From: JAUVKT01 sp942491535 | GTDB taxonomy: Bacteria; Bacteroidota; Bacteroidia; Bacteroidales; VadinHA17 | Direction of reading: 5' to 3' | NCBI GenBank assembly: GCA_942491535.1 | Contig: CALOBV010000020.1 | Coordinates: 62,001 to 126,000, forward strand | Length of the DNA: 64,000 nucleotides | In this document: positions 26,342-34,943 of the stretch, piece after piece | Position numbering within the stretch: position 1 is the stretch's first letter | Layout of the letters: each line of letters begins with the position of its first letter | The notes under the pieces: model-generated | What the model was told of the DNA's origin: nothing | What the model saw: only the letters and a program-made list of their open reading frames with translations | Databases searched by the model: none | Position numbers and translations under genes: made by a program

Positions 26342-26782
26342 TCAAATTAAAATATCTTCGGAACTTTTGGCCGTATTTACAAGGCTATAGACAGATTTGC
26401 TTTCAAATAATTTCTCTATACTGCTTCTTTGCTTTACATAGTCGCCATGAAGAGCACAGGCAATTTTATTCTTATCAATACTTTTGCAGTTATCGTTATG
26501 AAGAACGCATTTTGAAAACACATCGTCGCCGTCTATTGCCTTTACCACTTCTATCAGGTAAATATCTTTTGGTGACCTGGCGAGAGAAAATCCGCCATTG
26601 GGTCCTTTTAGAGATAATAATATCTTCTTTTTAGCAAGAGACTGTAATATTTTTGCAAGAAAGGGCATTGGCAAATCAAGATCGGCAGATATTTTCTTAA
26701 TCCCTATTTTATCACCATTATTACTGTTTCCGGCAATATATACTATTGCCCTTAATCCATACTTGCAGGTATTTGATAACAT
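26342..26782 (-). CDS. Rrf2-family transcriptional regulator
   Basis: 146 residues with an N-terminal winged helix (YGLRAIVYIAGN, then IGIKKISADLDLPMPFLAKILQSLAKKKIL) and the family GGFSLARSP wing. Three Cys (92, 99 and 109) in KCVLHNDNCKSIDKNKIACALH fit the iron-sulphur cluster ligand spacing of IscR/NsrR-like members. It likely senses cluster status, nitric oxide or redox state. Its position between rpiB and hemW makes hemW a possible target. Confidence 0.85.
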   Translation of the reverse strand: MLSNTCKYGLRAIVYIAGNSNNGDKIGIKKISADLDLPMPFLAKILQSLAKKKILLSLKGPNGGFSLARSPKDIYLIEVVKAIDGDDVFSKCVLHNDNCKSIDKNKIACALHGDYVKQRSSIEKLFESKSVYSLVNTAKSSEDILI

Positions 26783-26784
26783 AG

Positions 26785-27231
26785 CTAGAGGCGTTTTAGA
26801 GGTATTTTCTTTATTCTTCTTTCGTGTCTTCCCCCTTCAAAGTCTGTAGCAAGAAAAGTTTTTACAATCAGAATTGCTTCTGATTCTGATACAAATCTTC
26901 CTGGCAGGGCACATACTTTCGCATCATTATGTGCTCTTGCAAGCCTGCTTATCTCTTCATTCCAGCAGATAGCCGACCTGATTGCAGGATATTTATTTGC
27001 AACCATATTTATCCCGTTTCCACTGCCACAAACAGTGATGCCCAGATCGTATGTATGTGCTTCAACTGCAGCAACAGCCGGGTGAGCAAAATCAGGATAA
27101 TCTACACTTTCTTCGGAGAAACAACCAAAATCTTTAACCTCATAACCTTCTTTAGAAAGATATTCAACAAGTTTTTCTTTAATAATAAAACCCGCATGAT
27201 CTGCTGCTATGGCAATTTTTTGATTCTTCAA
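26785..27231 (-). CDS. rpiB: Ribose 5-phosphate isomerase B
   Basis: About 148 residues using the start LKNQKIAIAADHAG at TTG 27231; the frame is open to a further TTG at 27267. The family start is KIAIA(S/A)DHAG, with AADHAGFIIKE here. The active-site residues are Cys in VCGSGNGINMVANK (Cys at the loop) and His in ARAHNDAKVCALPGR. It interconverts ribose 5-phosphate and ribulose 5-phosphate in the pentose phosphate pathway. It lies 2 bp from the Rrf2 gene. The start codon is uncertain because no clear ribosome binding site precedes either TTG. Confidence 0.88.
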   Translation of the reverse strand: MKNQKIAIAADHAGFIIKEKLVEYLSKEGYEVKDFGCFSEESVDYPDFAHPAVAAVEAHTYDLGITVCGSGNGINMVANKYPAIRSAICWNEEISRLARAHNDAKVCALPGRFVSESEAILIVKTFLATDFEGGRHERRIKKIPLKRL

Positions 27232-27267
27232 TGTTTTTATAATTAATGTATGATCTAAATATACCAA

Positions 27268-27751
27268 GAATTATTAAACGTTTTTAGCATCCTTACATCT
27301 ATTCTTGTCTTGTGAGGTTCATTAAGGCAACAAGCGTAGCATGTAAAATGTTTAAAACAATTGAAATATGCTGTTAATTAGTTGTGCATAACAGGTAGAT
27401 GTTTTTGTTAAAATAATAGGCTTTTATAAATTAATCTTCTTCTATATAAATATTGTTAGTATATCCTAGCATTCTTTTTAAATAGATAAAACAAACTAAT
27501 TAACCCTCAATAAACATTAAAAGAAGTATTTTTGGCTTTTAGTTTTCACCAACAAATCAGTATTAACCGATGTTAATAAAGATGATAACTTGTTGATTTT
27601 CAAAAACGGTATAATTTTTGGTCTGTTGATAAGATGTTTTTATACTATTGATTACGATATAATCAACTGATTTTTGATTTTTCTATAAACAGTTTCAACA
27701 GCATATATATATTATTATAAATAAATTTAAATTATATAATATTAATATAAG
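27268..27751. other. Gene-free, strongly AT-rich region between divergent genes; tentative origin candidate
   Basis: This 480-bp gap between rpiB (-) and nadA (+) holds no gene I can support. TGTGCATAA at 27383-27391 is a full match to the DnaA box TTATNCACA read on the opposite strand, and TGTTGATAA at 27624-27632 differs from that consensus at one position. Weaker related 9-mers occur at 27571-27579 (TGTTAATAA) and 27591-27599 (TGTTGATTT). An almost pure A/T stretch at about 27700-27745 could serve as an unwinding element. The genes on the two sides point away from it. Too few boxes for a firm call. Confidence 0.3.
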
Positions 27752-28747
27752 ATGTTTAAAAGGGTGGAAAATTTATCAAAGGGCTATCTGGATATTGAAA
27801 TAGATCCTGATATTAATATTGTTGAAGAAATTAATAGAATGAGAAAAGAAAAGAATGCTGTTATTCTTGCTCATTTCTATCAAACAGCTGACATACAGGA
27901 TATTGCCGACTTTGTTGGCGACAGCCTGGCTCTGTCAAGAGAAGCCGCAAAATCAGAAGCTGATATTATTCTTTTTGCCGGAGTTCATTTTATGGCTGAA
28001 ACAGCCAAGCTTCTTGCACCTGAAAAAAAGGTTTTGATACCAGATCTTAATGCAGGTTGTTCACTTGCCGATTCATGTCCTCCAGAAGAATTCAAAAAAT
28101 TTGTTGACGCAAATCCCGACAGGACGGTTATAAGCTATGTAAATTCAACAGCAGAAATTAAAGCTCTTACTGATATAGTATGCACCTCTTCTAATGCTTT
28201 TCAAATTGTAAAGTCTCTGCCTGAAGATGAGAAAATCATTTTTGCACCAGACAGAAATTTAGGTAATTATATTAAGAACATGGTAGATCGTGATATGCTT
28301 ATATGGCAGGGAGCGTGTCATGTTCATGAAGAATTTTCTATTGAGGAAATTATTAAATTGAAAGAAAAACATCCTGATGCTTCTGTGATTGTTCATCCTG
28401 AATGTGAGCTTCCTGTAAGAATGATAGCAGATTTTATAGGGTCAACCGGAGGCATGTTGAAACATGTAAAAGATGATGCTTCAATGAAGTATATTGTTGG
28501 TACTGAGCCGGGAATATTACACCAGATGAAGAAAGCCTGCCCGGACAAGGTTTTTATTGCTGCTCCGCCAAAGGATTCTACATGCGCTTGTAATGAATGT
28601 AATTTTATGAAACTTATATCTTTGAAGAAGATATATAATACATTGAAATATGAATCTCCCGAGATAGTTATGGATAAAAAGATAATGGAGCGTGCAGCTA
28701 AACCTATTATTAGGATGTTGGAAATATCTGATAGATTAGGATTGTAA
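27752..28747 (+). CDS. nadA: Quinolinate synthase
   Basis: 331 residues. Motifs for iminoaspartate and dihydroxyacetone phosphate condensation are present: AHFYQTADIQDIADFVGDSLALSREA at about 40-66, and the 4Fe-4S ligands among Cys103 (AGCSLADSCP), Cys in WQGACHVHE and the CACNECNFM region near 275-281. VHPECELPV carries a further conserved Cys. This is the O2-sensitive [4Fe-4S] enzyme of de novo NAD synthesis. nadB and nadC are not in the window. It directly abuts the next gene (TAA then ATG), implying an operon. Confidence 0.93.
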   Translation: MFKRVENLSKGYLDIEIDPDINIVEEINRMRKEKNAVILAHFYQTADIQDIADFVGDSLALSREAAKSEADIILFAGVHFMAETAKLLAPEKKVLIPDLNAGCSLADSCPPEEFKKFVDANPDRTVISYVNSTAEIKALTDIVCTSSNAFQIVKSLPEDEKIIFAPDRNLGNYIKNMVDRDMLIWQGACHVHEEFSIEEIIKLKEKHPDASVIVHPECELPVRMIADFIGSTGGMLKHVKDDASMKYIVGTEPGILHQMKKACPDKVFIAAPPKDSTCACNECNFMKLISLKKIYNTLKYESPEIVMDKKIMERAAKPIIRMLEISDRLGL

Positions 28748-30307
28748 ATGAATTATTGGAAGTTATATATTTCTGTTTTTATTTTTGTTGGGACAACAGC
28801 TTTTTCATTCTCCCAGCAACAGAGAATTGAAGACGGTTACCATATTTTTAAATACCCAAACGGAACAGTATCCAGCGAGGGAAATATAAGGGATGGAAAA
28901 CCAGATGCTTACTGGAAAAGTTTTTATGTAACCGGTGTTCTTAAATCTGAGGGCAAGAGAACAAACTTTCTTCTGGACAGTATATGGGTTTTTTATACAC
29001 AGACAGGAGATACTCTTGAGAAAATTAATTATCTACTGGGTAAAAAAAGCGGTTATTATTTGAAATTTAAAAGAGATAACACCCATGGCCTTTATATATT
29101 TTCCAGAGAGTTGTATGCTTCAGATCGCAGAGAAGGCAGCGGAATAATATATTTTCCTGACGGTAGAATAAAGCAGACCATACCTTATTCAGAAGGAAAA
29201 AAACAGGGCCTTTCAAAGGAATATAATGAAGATGGCCAGATAGTTACCCTGTATGAATATAACAATGATTTTTTAATAGCACGTGAAAAGATTAATCGTT
29301 ATAATAATGAAAATCAGAAGCACGGTGACTGGAAAGAGTTTTATCCCGATGGAACCCTTAAGAAGGATATGACATATGTTAATGGAGCTCTTCATGGGTA
29401 TTACAGGGAATATAATGAAAGAGGTATCCTGGTTCTGGCGATGTTATACGATAATGGTAATCTGGTTGAAGAAAGCCTAGACGATGATCCGGACATAGAA
29501 ATAAGAAATAGGTATGACAATGAGGGAAGGTTAATCTATAGCGGCCCGTACAGGGAAGAAATACCTGTAGGTATTCACAGGGAGTACAATATTAGCGGGG
29601 AGATAATTAATGCTTATATTTATAATGAAAGCGGGATAGTTGTTTCGGAAGGTATTGTTAATGAAGAGGGTCAGCGATCGGGAGAATGGAAAAACTTTTA
29701 TCCTGATGGTAAAATATTGGAAGAAGGGGCATACCAGGATAACCGGAGGTTTGGATTATGGAATTTTTATAATAAGCAGGGAAGGATAGTCCAAAAGGGA
29801 GGATATAGAAACGGAAGGATTGATGGGAAATGGGAATGGTACTATGATGATGGTAATGTTTTACGAGAAGAGTATTATTATCAGGGACAAAGGGATGGAG
29901 AATTTTTTGAGTATTCGAAAGATGGTAATATTATAAGTAGCGGAAATTATACAGATAATGAAAAAAATGGAAGCTGGACCTATACCGTTGGTGATCATAG
30001 GGAAGAAGGAAGTTATATTATTGGATTAAGAGACGGTATGTGGAAATATTATGATAATGAGGGAAGATTAAAATACAGGGGAAATTATTTACAGGGCAAC
30101 CCTGATGGCTATCATATATATTATTGGGATACGGGAAAGATCAAAGAAGAGCAGTATTATAAAATGGGTATAAAACAAAGATCATGGAAGAAATATGATC
30201 AGGAAGGTGTACTTTTAATGACTATAATATATAAAGATGATGTTGAGAAGCGGATTAATGGTGTTAAGATAGACCTGCCGGCCAGTGATGTAAAATTAAT
30301 AAAATAG
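28748..30307 (+). CDS. Secreted MORN/YwqK-type repeat protein
   Basis: 519 residues with an N-terminal signal peptide (residues 1-23). The rest is about 18 repeats of 20-24 residues built on a Y/F-x-x-G...G-x-W/Y-x-x-x-Y-x-x-D/N/G-x-L pattern, for example DGTLKKDMTYVNGALHGYYREY and DGKWEWYYDDG. These are MORN_2-like repeats, annotated in Bacteroidota as toxin-antitoxin system YwqK family antitoxin. No toxin gene is adjacent. It follows nadA without a gap and precedes ruvB by 9 bp; a function cannot be inferred from them. Confidence 0.8.
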   Translation: MNYWKLYISVFIFVGTTAFSFSQQQRIEDGYHIFKYPNGTVSSEGNIRDGKPDAYWKSFYVTGVLKSEGKRTNFLLDSIWVFYTQTGDTLEKINYLLGKKSGYYLKFKRDNTHGLYIFSRELYASDRREGSGIIYFPDGRIKQTIPYSEGKKQGLSKEYNEDGQIVTLYEYNNDFLIAREKINRYNNENQKHGDWKEFYPDGTLKKDMTYVNGALHGYYREYNERGILVLAMLYDNGNLVEESLDDDPDIEIRNRYDNEGRLIYSGPYREEIPVGIHREYNISGEIINAYIYNESGIVVSEGIVNEEGQRSGEWKNFYPDGKILEEGAYQDNRRFGLWNFYNKQGRIVQKGGYRNGRIDGKWEWYYDDGNVLREEYYYQGQRDGEFFEYSKDGNIISSGNYTDNEKNGSWTYTVGDHREEGSYIIGLRDGMWKYYDNEGRLKYRGNYLQGNPDGYHIYYWDTGKIKEEQYYKMGIKQRSWKKYDQEGVLLMTIIYKDDVEKRINGVKIDLPASDVKLIK

Positions 30308-30316
30308 GCCATCTCC

Positions 30317-31339
30317 ATGGTGGAAGAATTTAATATCCAGAAAGAAAATATTTCAAATGCGGACAGGGAATTTGAGAAAAAACTCAGACCCCTTTCATTT
30401 GATGATTTTAAAGGTCAGCCCAAGATTATTGATAACCTGAAAGTATTTGTAACAGCTGCCAATCAAAGAAAGGAAGCTCTTGATCATGTTCTGTTACATG
30501 GTCCTCCGGGGCTTGGTAAAACAACACTGGCTACTATTATTGCCAATGAGCTGGGCGTAAATATAAAAGTTACATCAGGCCCTGTCCTGGATAAAGCGGG
30601 AGATCTTGCAGGATTGCTTACAGGGCTTGAAGAAGGAGATGTGTTATTTATTGACGAAATACACAGGTTAAGTCCGGTTGTTGAAGAGTATCTATATTCG
30701 GCAATGGAAGATTATCAGATAGATATAATGATTGACAAGGGCCCGGGTGCGAGATCGGTACAGCTAACACTTAATCCTTTTACATTAATTGGAGCAACAA
30801 CCAGAAGCGGACTGCTTACCAGTCCGTTAAGGGCAAGATTTGGAATAACCATGCACCTCGAATACTACGATTCCAAAGTATTAAGCACCATAGTAAAAAG
30901 ATCTGCTGGCATACTCAATGTACCGATAGAGAAAAATGCATCAAGCGAAATATCATCCAGAAGCAGGGGTACCCCAAGGATAGCTAATGCCTTGTTGAGA
31001 CGAATAAGGGATTTTGCACAGGTAAAGGGAAATGGTAGTATAGATCTGGAAATAACCAGGTATTCATTGACATCATTGAACATAGATAAGCATGGACTTG
31101 ATGAAATGGATAACAAGATTTTAAATGTTATTATTGATAAATTTAGTGGAGGCCCTGTGGGCTTAAACACAATTGCTACCGCAGTGGGTGAAGAGAGCGG
31201 AACAATAGAGGAGGTTTATGAACCATTCCTTATAAAGGAGGGATATATTAAGAGAACACCGAGGGGGAGAGAGGTTACAGAAACCGCATATATACACCTG
31301 GGAAAGCAGAAATTAGGAGAATCTGGTTTATTGTTTTAA
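30317..31339 (+). CDS. ruvB: Holliday junction branch migration helicase RuvB
   Basis: 340 residues, full length. Walker A is LLHGPPGLGKTTLATI, Walker B LFIDEIHRL, sensor 1 IGATTR-like (TLIGATTRSGLLTSPLRARFG) and the C-terminal winged helix follows (GLNTIATAVGEESGTIEEVYEPFLIKEGYIKRTPRGR). It is the hexameric motor that works with RuvA to move Holliday junctions. Neither ruvA nor ruvC is adjacent. Confidence 0.96.
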   Translation: MVEEFNIQKENISNADREFEKKLRPLSFDDFKGQPKIIDNLKVFVTAANQRKEALDHVLLHGPPGLGKTTLATIIANELGVNIKVTSGPVLDKAGDLAGLLTGLEEGDVLFIDEIHRLSPVVEEYLYSAMEDYQIDIMIDKGPGARSVQLTLNPFTLIGATTRSGLLTSPLRARFGITMHLEYYDSKVLSTIVKRSAGILNVPIEKNASSEISSRSRGTPRIANALLRRIRDFAQVKGNGSIDLEITRYSLTSLNIDKHGLDEMDNKILNVIIDKFSGGPVGLNTIATAVGEESGTIEEVYEPFLIKEGYIKRTPRGREVTETAYIHLGKQKLGESGLLF

Positions 31340-31416
31340 TTTTGGGAAGTTTATTCTAATAATTATATTTAGTACCCTTAAATTATTGAGGTTAAAAACC
31401 TGTTAAACAAACAATT

Positions 31417-31587
31417 ATGAAATTAATATTAAAAAGATTAGGAATCTACTTTGTAATTGCAGGAGTAATTATTCTTGCAGTGTCTGAGTTTTCCAATATG
31501 GAAAGCAATAGTATGTTGATTTTAAGTGCTGGTTTAATAGTGGGTGGATTATTGGCATATCTTATTGTCAATAATATTATAGAATAA
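31417..31587 (+). CDS. Small two-helix membrane protein, 56 residues
   Basis: A 57-codon frame from ATG 31417 to TAA 31585. Two hydrophobic helices (residues about 7-25 and 36-54) are split by a short polar loop FSNMESNSM. Basic residues at the N-terminus (KLILKR) suggest both ends lie in the cytoplasm. There is no family match. The coding-like composition and tidy placement 77 bp after ruvB make it a plausible gene. Confidence 0.5.
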   Translation: MKLILKRLGIYFVIAGVIILAVSEFSNMESNSMLILSAGLIVGGLLAYLIVNNIIE

Positions 31588-31619
31588 ATAAAGGCCGGGA
31601 TGATTACCAATTAGTGTTT

Positions 31620-32330
31620 TCAACCGAAAACATTACTTATTTTATCTAAGGCCCTTTTGTTAATAATCTTAATTTTTCTTCCCTTAAGCTCAATCAAATT
31701 ATCTGATTTAAATTCGGAAAGCAATCTTATTACAGATTCGGTTGCAGTACCCACTATATTTGCAAGCTCTTCTCTTGTTAAGGATATATTCAGATAATTT
31801 TGATCGTCAAGGCCAAATTCATCAATTAGAAGAATAATTATTTCAGCAAGTCTCTCTCTCACGGTTTTTTGTGCAATATCAGTAATATATGCGTTAGCAA
31901 CGCCCAGCTCATGACAGGTAAGCTTCATAATATCCATTGCAAAAGCCGAATTCTCTTTTATAAAATCTAATAATATTTTCGCTGGAATATGGCAGGTTGA
32001 AGCATCTTCAATAACTTTTGCAGATGTGCAGGCAGGCTCGTTGCTAAGTATTGAACGGTAGGCAATTATATCACCCTTTTTAGCAAAGCGAATTATTTGC
32101 TCTTTACCATCAATTCCTGTTTTGAAGACTTTAATTATACCTTTATGAATACAGAAAAAACCATTAATACGGTTTCCTTCAGCATATAATAGTTCACCCC
32201 TGTTAAAATTCTTATAATCTTTTTCAAAATTAATGAGTTCTATTTCTTCTTTTGTAAGATTGCGGAAGACAGAACCGGATCTGATGGGGCAACTATCGCA
32301 AAAAGGTATGTAAATTTCTTTTTGTTTCAT
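31620..32330 (-). CDS. Crp/Fnr-family transcriptional regulator
   Basis: 236 residues with an N-terminal Cys pair (FCDSCPIRSGSVFRNLT), a cyclic-nucleotide-like roll (about residues 25-140; RGELLYAEGNRINGFFCIHKGIIKVFKTG) and a C-terminal helix-turn-helix LTREELANIVGTATESVIRLLSEFKSDNLIEL typical of Fnr-like members. It differs from the regulator at 13513 in its N-terminal Cys pattern. It is divergent from the OsmC-family gene at 32475, which it may regulate. The Bacteroidota sensors of this type are often linked to oxygen or nitrogen oxides. Confidence 0.88.
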   Translation of the reverse strand: MKQKEIYIPFCDSCPIRSGSVFRNLTKEEIELINFEKDYKNFNRGELLYAEGNRINGFFCIHKGIIKVFKTGIDGKEQIIRFAKKGDIIAYRSILSNEPACTSAKVIEDASTCHIPAKILLDFIKENSAFAMDIMKLTCHELGVANAYITDIAQKTVRERLAEIIILLIDEFGLDDQNYLNISLTREELANIVGTATESVIRLLSEFKSDNLIELKGRKIKIINKRALDKISNVFG

Positions 32331-32474
32331 TATCCAAATTCACAGTAGAAGCACTCTTTTTGATCGTTATTGATTGTAAAATTTACGAGAGCTTATTTCA
32401 ATACAAATATGGCTAATAGGTTTGATAATTATGCTTAGATTTGAAAAAAAATAATTTTAATCATATTTTTTGAA

Positions 32475-32891
32475 ATGACAGAAAAAACGGAAATACGCTT
32501 AGTGGGTAAAATGGCATTTGAAGTTTCACTCGACGGACATAAATTTATGATTGATGCCACTGAAGCAGTAGGCGGAGAAAACAGGGGGCCAAAGCCTAAA
32601 AACTTAATGCTTGCTTCACTGGCAGGCTGTACCGGAATGGATGTTGCTTCTATTCTGAGGAAAATGAGGGTTCCTTTTGAAGACCTGAGGGTTGAGGTTG
32701 AAGGAGAACTTACAGAGACACACCCAAAGCATTTCGAAAAAATGCACATAAAATATTTCTTTAAAGGAAAAGATCTATCGAGAGAGAAAATAGATACAGC
32801 AATTAATCTATCACAGGATAAATACTGTGGTGTAAGCTATACCTATAAGGATTCTATAGAGATTACACACGAAGTTATTATTGAAGACTAA
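32475..32891 (+). CDS. OsmC-family protein
   Basis: 138 residues. The two conserved Cys are in LASLAGCTGMDVAS (about residue 56) and SQDKYCGVSYTY (about residue 118), the pair that forms the peroxidatic site in OsmC/Ohr proteins, and the KPKNLMLASLAG helix start is typical. Likely hydroperoxide detoxification or a related thiol chemistry in the cytoplasm. It is divergent from a Crp/Fnr gene. Confidence 0.88.
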   Translation: MTEKTEIRLVGKMAFEVSLDGHKFMIDATEAVGGENRGPKPKNLMLASLAGCTGMDVASILRKMRVPFEDLRVEVEGELTETHPKHFEKMHIKYFFKGKDLSREKIDTAINLSQDKYCGVSYTYKDSIEITHEVIIED

Positions 32892-32966
32892 GGCAAATAG
32901 CTAAGAGCAAAGGGCAAAGACTAGTAACCAGCAACAAGTAACCAGCAACCAGCAACCAGCAACTAG
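32892..32966. repeat. 7-bp tandem array, AGGGCAA/AACCAGC type
   Basis: Heptamers run from the osmC stop into the stop codon region of pheS: AGCAAAG, GGCAAAG, then AACCAGC-like units (ACCAGCA repeated three times near the end) interleaved with AACAAGT. Its first part resembles the array at 45652-45831. Confidence 0.75.
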
Positions 32967-34003
32967 AAAGTTGAGCGGAATTGCTCTAAGAATCGGACAT
33001 CATTTTCGAAGTACAATCTCAGGTCATTAACCTGGTACTTTAACATTGTTAATCTTTCTATTCCCATACCGAAAGCAAAACCAGTATATTTTTTGCTGTC
33101 AATACCACAACTGTCAAGAACGTTGGGGTCGACCATCCCACAGCCAAGTATTTCAAGCCACCCCGTATATTTACAGACATTACAACCGCGGCCGCCGCAA
33201 ATAGTACAATTTACGTCCATCTCAGCTGATGGCTCGGTAAACGGAAAATATGAGGGCCTGAGCCGAATCTTTGTATCTGCGCCAAACATTTCTCTTGCGA
33301 AAAAGAGTAAGGTTTGTTTGAGATCTGCAAAAGAAACATTTTCATCAATATAGAGACCTTCAACCTGGTGAAAAATACAATGTGCCCGTGCAGATACGGC
33401 TTCATTACGGAAAACCCTTCCCGGCGATATTGTACGTATGGGAGGTTTTTCACTCTGCATTACCCTTACCTGTACAGACGAGGTATGTGTACGTAATAGA
33501 ATGTCGTCAGGACTGCTGTCGTCTTCCGAAGAGCGCTTAATATAAAAAGTATCCTGCATATCTCTGGCCGGGTGCTCGGGGGGGAAATTAAGACGTGAGA
33601 AGACATGGTCATCATCTTCAATTTCCGGCCCTTCGGAGATAGTAAAACCAAGACGTGCAAAAATTGAGACTATCTCATTTCTGACTTGTGAAAGAGGATG
33701 CCTGCTTCCATTAAACAATGGTGTACCGGGCCTGGTAAGATCTTCTGAGCCTAATACCTCATCAGATGTTTCCAGCCTGTTTTTTAATTCATTATACCTG
33801 TTCGAGGCCGCTTCCTTTAAACTATTTATAAGTTGACCGACACTTTTTTTATCCTCGGGGGCAACATTTTTAAAATCAGCAAAAAGACCAGGAATTACAC
33901 CATTTTTACTGAGAAATTTTAGCCTGAAACTTTCAAGATCCCCAAGTGTGTCAACTAAATGATTATTCAGCTCCTGTTCTATTTTCTTTATTTTATCAAG
34001 CAT
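32963..34003 (-). CDS. pheS: Phenylalanyl-tRNA synthetase alpha subunit
   Basis: 346 residues from ATG 34003 (MLDKIKKIEQEL); a TTG at 34021 would add six residues. The N-terminal coiled coil is followed by class II motifs: TRPGTPLFNGSRHPLSQVRNEIV, the motif 2 RVFRNEAVSARAHCIFHQVEG, and motif 3 FAFGMGIERLTMLKY. It charges tRNA-Phe with PheT, which is not in the window. A 4-Cys patch (CTICGGRGCNVC) near 265-280 is typical of bacterial PheS. The stop codon lies inside the 7-bp array. Confidence 0.93.
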   Translation of the reverse strand: MLDKIKKIEQELNNHLVDTLGDLESFRLKFLSKNGVIPGLFADFKNVAPEDKKSVGQLINSLKEAASNRYNELKNRLETSDEVLGSEDLTRPGTPLFNGSRHPLSQVRNEIVSIFARLGFTISEGPEIEDDDHVFSRLNFPPEHPARDMQDTFYIKRSSEDDSSPDDILLRTHTSSVQVRVMQSEKPPIRTISPGRVFRNEAVSARAHCIFHQVEGLYIDENVSFADLKQTLLFFAREMFGADTKIRLRPSYFPFTEPSAEMDVNCTICGGRGCNVCKYTGWLEILGCGMVDPNVLDSCGIDSKKYTGFAFGMGIERLTMLKYQVNDLRLYFENDVRFLEQFRSTF

Positions 34004-34038
34004 TCCGTTTATTTGCTGCAAAGATAATTACTTAAGAA

Positions 34039-34854
34039 TTATTTATTAGTGATTTTAGCCTTAATAATAATTACATCTTCACTTGGTTTGCCTGCCCTGT
34101 CTGTTTCGACGGCTGCAATAGAATCAATTATTTCCAATCCTTCTACAACTTCTCCAAAAACAGTATATTGCATATCAAGATGAGGTGTTCCTCCAATTGT
34201 TCTGTATATTTCTCTGTGTTCGTCAGAAATTACAAAAGGCTCCATTTCAGCAATTTCATCATAGGAAACAACTGCCGCGAATTCCTGGATTTCAGCATCT
34301 GACATATTACCACCTTCTTCTTCAACTCTTTTTTTCTCGTTCATCAGGTTTTTATAAAAGATTCCCTGCTGAAGATTAGCATTTACCTTTCTTTCTATTT
34401 CCGTGATTTCTTCGTTGCTTAAAATATTTCCCTGTACAATGTAAAACTGCGTTCCGGAAGAATTGCGATCGGGATTATAGCTGTCTCCCATCCTGGCAGC
34501 CGCAAGAACACCTTTTTTATGAAAATTTGTTTTATTTATTTCTGCCGGGATAGTATAGATATATTCTTTAGCTGCTTCTTCCGAAAGATCTTCTCTGGAG
34601 GAAGGATCACCGGCCTGAATCATAAATCCATTAATAACCCTGTGAAACTTAATACCATCATAAAATCCTTCCTTTACAAGTTTGATCATATTTTCCTTAT
34701 GTGCGGGGGTATTATCATAAAGAAGCAGCTTGATTGTGCCCGATGAAGTCGTAAAATTTACGTACTTTGTTTTTCCGGCCTTATTTACAGAGCAGGAGCT
34801 TACTGCAATTATAATTCCGAAAAGAAGCGAAAAATACAATGATCGGTGTCTCAT
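34039..34854 (-). CDS. Cyclophilin-type peptidyl-prolyl isomerase lipoprotein
   Basis: 271 residues with a lipoprotein signal ending AVSSC (Cys21). The cyclophilin domain is split: FHRVINGFMIQAGDPS at about residues 74-89, SSGTQFYIVQG in the middle and HLDMQYTVFGEVVEGLEIID near the end, with an insertion of about 60 acidic residues between. It is a periplasmic or outer-membrane-facing folding catalyst for Xaa-Pro bonds. It is 35 bp upstream of pheS and reads into it. Confidence 0.88.
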   Translation of the reverse strand: MRHRSLYFSLLFGIIIAVSSCSVNKAGKTKYVNFTTSSGTIKLLLYDNTPAHKENMIKLVKEGFYDGIKFHRVINGFMIQAGDPSSREDLSEEAAKEYIYTIPAEINKTNFHKKGVLAAARMGDSYNPDRNSSGTQFYIVQGNILSNEEITEIERKVNANLQQGIFYKNLMNEKKRVEEEGGNMSDAEIQEFAAVVSYDEIAEMEPFVISDEHREIYRTIGGTPHLDMQYTVFGEVVEGLEIIDSIAAVETDRAGKPSEDVIIIKAKITNK

Positions 34855-34943
34855 TACGTTTAAGTTTTGTAATTTTAAAATAAGAATAATAGAAGATCAA
34901 AAATAGCTAAAAGTTTGTGATCTAGTGTCTTTATATAATATAA

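Noticed and set aside
32359..32400. Fnr box TTGAT-N4-ATCAA between the Crp/Fnr and OsmC genes
   Set aside because: TTGATCGTTATTGA matches the left half only; the right half has two changes.
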